From: Limosilactobacillus rudii
GTDB lineage: Bacteria > Bacillota > Bacilli > Lactobacillales > Lactobacillaceae
Reading direction: 5' to 3'
Assembly (NCBI RefSeq): GCF_014145455.1
Contig: NZ_JACIVB010000060.1
Coordinates: forward strand, 1-64,000
DNA length: 64,000 bases
Shown here: positions 62,138-64,000 of the stretch, in pieces
How positions within the stretch are numbered: the first letter of the stretch is position 1
Layout of the letters: every line of letters begins with the position of its first letter
Program-made: the position numbers and the translations under genes
The notes under the pieces: generated by a model
Database searches by the model: none
What the model was told of the DNA's origin: nothing
What the model saw: only the letters and a program-made list of their open reading frames with translations

Positions 62138-64000
62138 TTATGCATTTTGCAACGATGCAAGTCGCTCTTTAGCCGCTGCTAATTTTTGCTGCCATTCGGT
62201 TGCCTTTTGTCGTTCTTCATCAACAACCTTTTCTGGAGCATTATCAACAAACTTCTTATTGCCAAGTTTCTTTGCTGACCGCTCTACTTCTTTTTCAAGC
62301 TTAGCAATCTCTTTCTCCATCCGTGTTCGTTCTTCATCGAGATCGACTAATTCTGCCATCGGAATGTATACTTCTGCTCCGGCAAGAATTCCGCTCATCG
62401 CCAGTTTTGGTGCTTCCACATCTTTACTAATTGTTAGTTTTTCAGGATGACAGAAACGCTCAATATAGTCACGGTTATCATTTAACATTTGAGCTAAGTG
62501 ATCATTATCAACCTTTACCAAAATATCAACCGGCTTAGACATCGGCGCATTAGCTTCGTTACGGATATTCCGCACAGCTTTTATTAACTCAATTAGGCTA
62601 CTCATTTGTTCTGTTGCGGCAGCATCATCAAGCTCTTCATTAGCTACTGGATATTTTGCAATCATGATTGACTTACCATCATGCGGCATTGATTGCCATA
62701 ATTTTTCAGTAACAAATGGCATAATTGGGTGCAACATCTTAAGAGTCTGATCAAGAACATAACCTAAAATATTCTTCGTATTAGTCTTTTCTTCATCAGA
62801 TCCATTGTTTAGCTTTTCTTTGGTCATTTCAATATACCAATCACAAAAATCATTCCAAATGAAATTATAAAGGGCACGGCCGGCCTCACCAAATTCAAAC
62901 TTTTCGAATTGTTCGTTGACCTGTTTAACAGTGGCGTTTAAGCGACTTAAAATCCACCGATCAGCAAGATCCCACTTACTCTTATCAGGGAGAACTGGTG
63001 CAGGCATATCCCCGAGATTCATAATGACATAACGACTGGCATTCCAAATCTTATTAATGAAATTCCAAGCAGCATCCATCTTCGTGTAGCTAAAACGAAT
63101 ATCCTGGCCAGGAGTTGACCCTGTAATTAAGAACCACCGTAATGCATCAACACCGTACTTCTTGATTACGTCCATTGGATCAATCCCATTACCAAGCGAC
63201 TTACTCATCTTTCGCCCTTGCTCATCACGAATTAATCCGTGCAAAAGAACATTCTTGAATGGTGCTTTCCCGGTAAACTCTAATGATTGGAAGATCATCC
63301 GTGATACCCAGAAGAAGATAATATCGTAACCAGTAACCAAAGTATTGGTTGGGAAGTAGCGTTTAAAGTCCGCTGAATCTGTATCTGGCCATCCCATTGT
63401 TGAAAACGGCCATAATGCACTAGAGAACCAAGTATCTAAGACATCCTTATCTTGTTCCCAATTTTCGATATCTTCTGGTGCTTCCATTCCAACATATACT
63501 TCGCCAGTTTGTTTATTATACCAAGCCGGAATTCGGTGTCCCCACCATAACTGCCGTGAGATTACCCAGTCATGAATATTTTCCATCCACTGAGTAAATG
63601 TATGTTCAAATCGTTCTGGAACAAAGTTTACGCGATCATCAGTATCCTGGTTTTTAAGAGCAGCTTCGGCTAATGGCTTCATCTTTACAAACCACTGAGT
63701 AGAAAGACGTGCTTCTACTTGAACGCCTGTCCGCTCAGAATGACCGACAGAGTGGACGATTGGGTCTATTTTTAGCATGTAGCCTTGGTCTTGAAGGTCT
63801 TTAACAATTGCTTCCCGCGCTTCGAAGCGATCCATTCCTTCATACTTACCAGCATTTTCATTCATTGATGCGTCTTCATTCATTGTATTAAGTTCTGGTA
63901 AGTTGTGGCGCTTTCCAACTTTAAAGTCGTTAGGATCATGAGCTGGCGTAATCTTAACCATCCCGGTCCCAAAGTCAGGAGTTACATAGTCATCGGCAAT
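62138..64000 (-). CDS. valS: Valyl-tRNA synthetase, cut by the right edge
   Basis: The C-terminal 620 or so residues of ValS are present; the frame stays open to base 64000, so the N-terminus lies outside. [16 protein letters not shown] and MSTQWF-like core blocks, the signature lysine motif [13 protein letters not shown], the anticodon-binding domain and the C-terminal coiled-coil arm (about the last 65 residues, alternating Glu/Lys/Arg) are visible. The gene charges tRNA-Val. It is separated from folC by ndh and cydABCD. Confidence 0.97.
   Translation of the reverse strand: MADDYVTPDFGTGMVKITPAHDPNDFKVGKRHNLPELNTMNEDASMNENAGKYEGMDRFEAREAIVKDLQDQGYMLKIDPIVHSVGHSERTGVQVEARLSTQWFVKMKPLAEAALKNQDTDDRVNFVPERFEHTFTQWMENIHDWVISRQLWWGHRIPAWYNKQTGEVYVGMEAPEDIENWEQDKDVLDTWFSSALWPFSTMGWPDTDSADFKRYFPTNTLVTGYDIIFFWVSRMIFQSLEFTGKAPFKNVLLHGLIRDEQGRKMSKSLGNGIDPMDVIKKYGVDALRWFLITGSTPGQDIRFSYTKMDAAWNFINKIWNASRYVIMNLGDMPAPVLPDKSKWDLADRWILSRLNATVKQVNEQFEKFEFGEAGRALYNFIWNDFCDWYIEMTKEKLNNGSDEEKTNTKNILGYVLDQTLKMLHPIMPFVTEKLWQSMPHDGKSIMIAKYPVANEELDDAAATEQMSSLIELIKAVRNIRNEANAPMSKPVDILVKVDNDHLAQMLNDNRDYIERFCHPEKLTISKDVEAPKLAMSGILAGAEVYIPMAELVDLDEERTRMEKEIAKLEKEVERSAKKLGNKKFVDNAPEKVVDEERQKATEWQQKLAAAKERLASLQNA

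Noticed and set aside
1-64000. CRISPR arrays, insertion sequences, prophage, tRNA and rRNA genes
   Set aside because: I looked through the gaps between genes and found no repeat-spacer pattern, transposase, integrase or cloverleaf; all gaps are short or explained by promoters, terminators and T-boxes.

Overview
The window is one strand of a low-GC Firmicute chromosome. Gene content and order (divergent ccpA/pepQ, ymfF-ymfH-rodZ-pgsA-cinA-recA-rny-mutS-mutL-ruvA-ruvB, comG operon followed by ytxK and ackA, T-box leaders, cydABCD with no heme synthesis genes) point to a heterofermentative lactic acid bacterium, most likely Limosilactobacillus (L. reuteri group). The species call is an inference from gene content. 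I see no insertion sequence, prophage, CRISPR array, tRNA or rRNA gene inside the window. Nearly everything is core chromosome and most genes are on the minus strand.

Layout. 1-502: gene-free and AT-rich, with two consensus promoters firing leftward out of the window. 503-3710: DedA membrane protein, then DUF1461, NagD-type HAD phosphatase, YutD and a small phosphoesterase. 3835-9705: the late competence operon comGA-GB-GC-GD-GE-GF-GG, then ytxK and ackA. 9875-12568: yebC, an unidentified four-helix membrane protein and ccpA. 12729-19939: pepQ, YtxH/DUF948 envelope proteins, an MscS channel, a Cof phosphatase, cbpB-yfcE-rdgB-murI and yslB. 20004-27249: trxA, mutS2, cvpA, a DUF1292 gene, ruvX, ireB and alaS under an alanine-type T-box. 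27507-37939: a DEAD-box helicase, nrnA, yajC, a degenerate tgt homologue, ruvB, ruvA, mutL and mutS. 38096-46808: rny, recA (SOS box), cinA, pgsA, rodZ, ymfH and ymfF. 47107-49705: an amino acid ABC transporter behind an unusual two-terminator T-box leader. 49748-54416: mreD, mreC, mreB, radC and folC. 54527-61721: ndh with cydABCD, a minimal respiratory chain. 62138-64000: valS, cut by the right edge.

How it fits together. Genome maintenance dominates: mutS/mutL, ruvAB, recA, ruvX, mutS2 and radC-like, together with the DNA-uptake pseudopilus and cinA. A second theme is cell shape and envelope (mreBCD, rodZ, murI, pgsA, cvpA). Carbon control is visible as ccpA with a cre site overlapping its own -35 box and a cre site just downstream of the cydA promoter.

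The most interesting items are: (1) a Tgt-family protein at the usual tgt locus that keeps its zinc site but has lost most guanine-recognition residues, with queA missing; (2) a T-box leader whose stem III/antiterminator/terminator half is duplicated without a second specifier stem, with paired changes that preserve stem III; (3) a probable CTG start codon for ytxK; (4) an unidentified membrane protein downstream of ccpA with an internal repeat.
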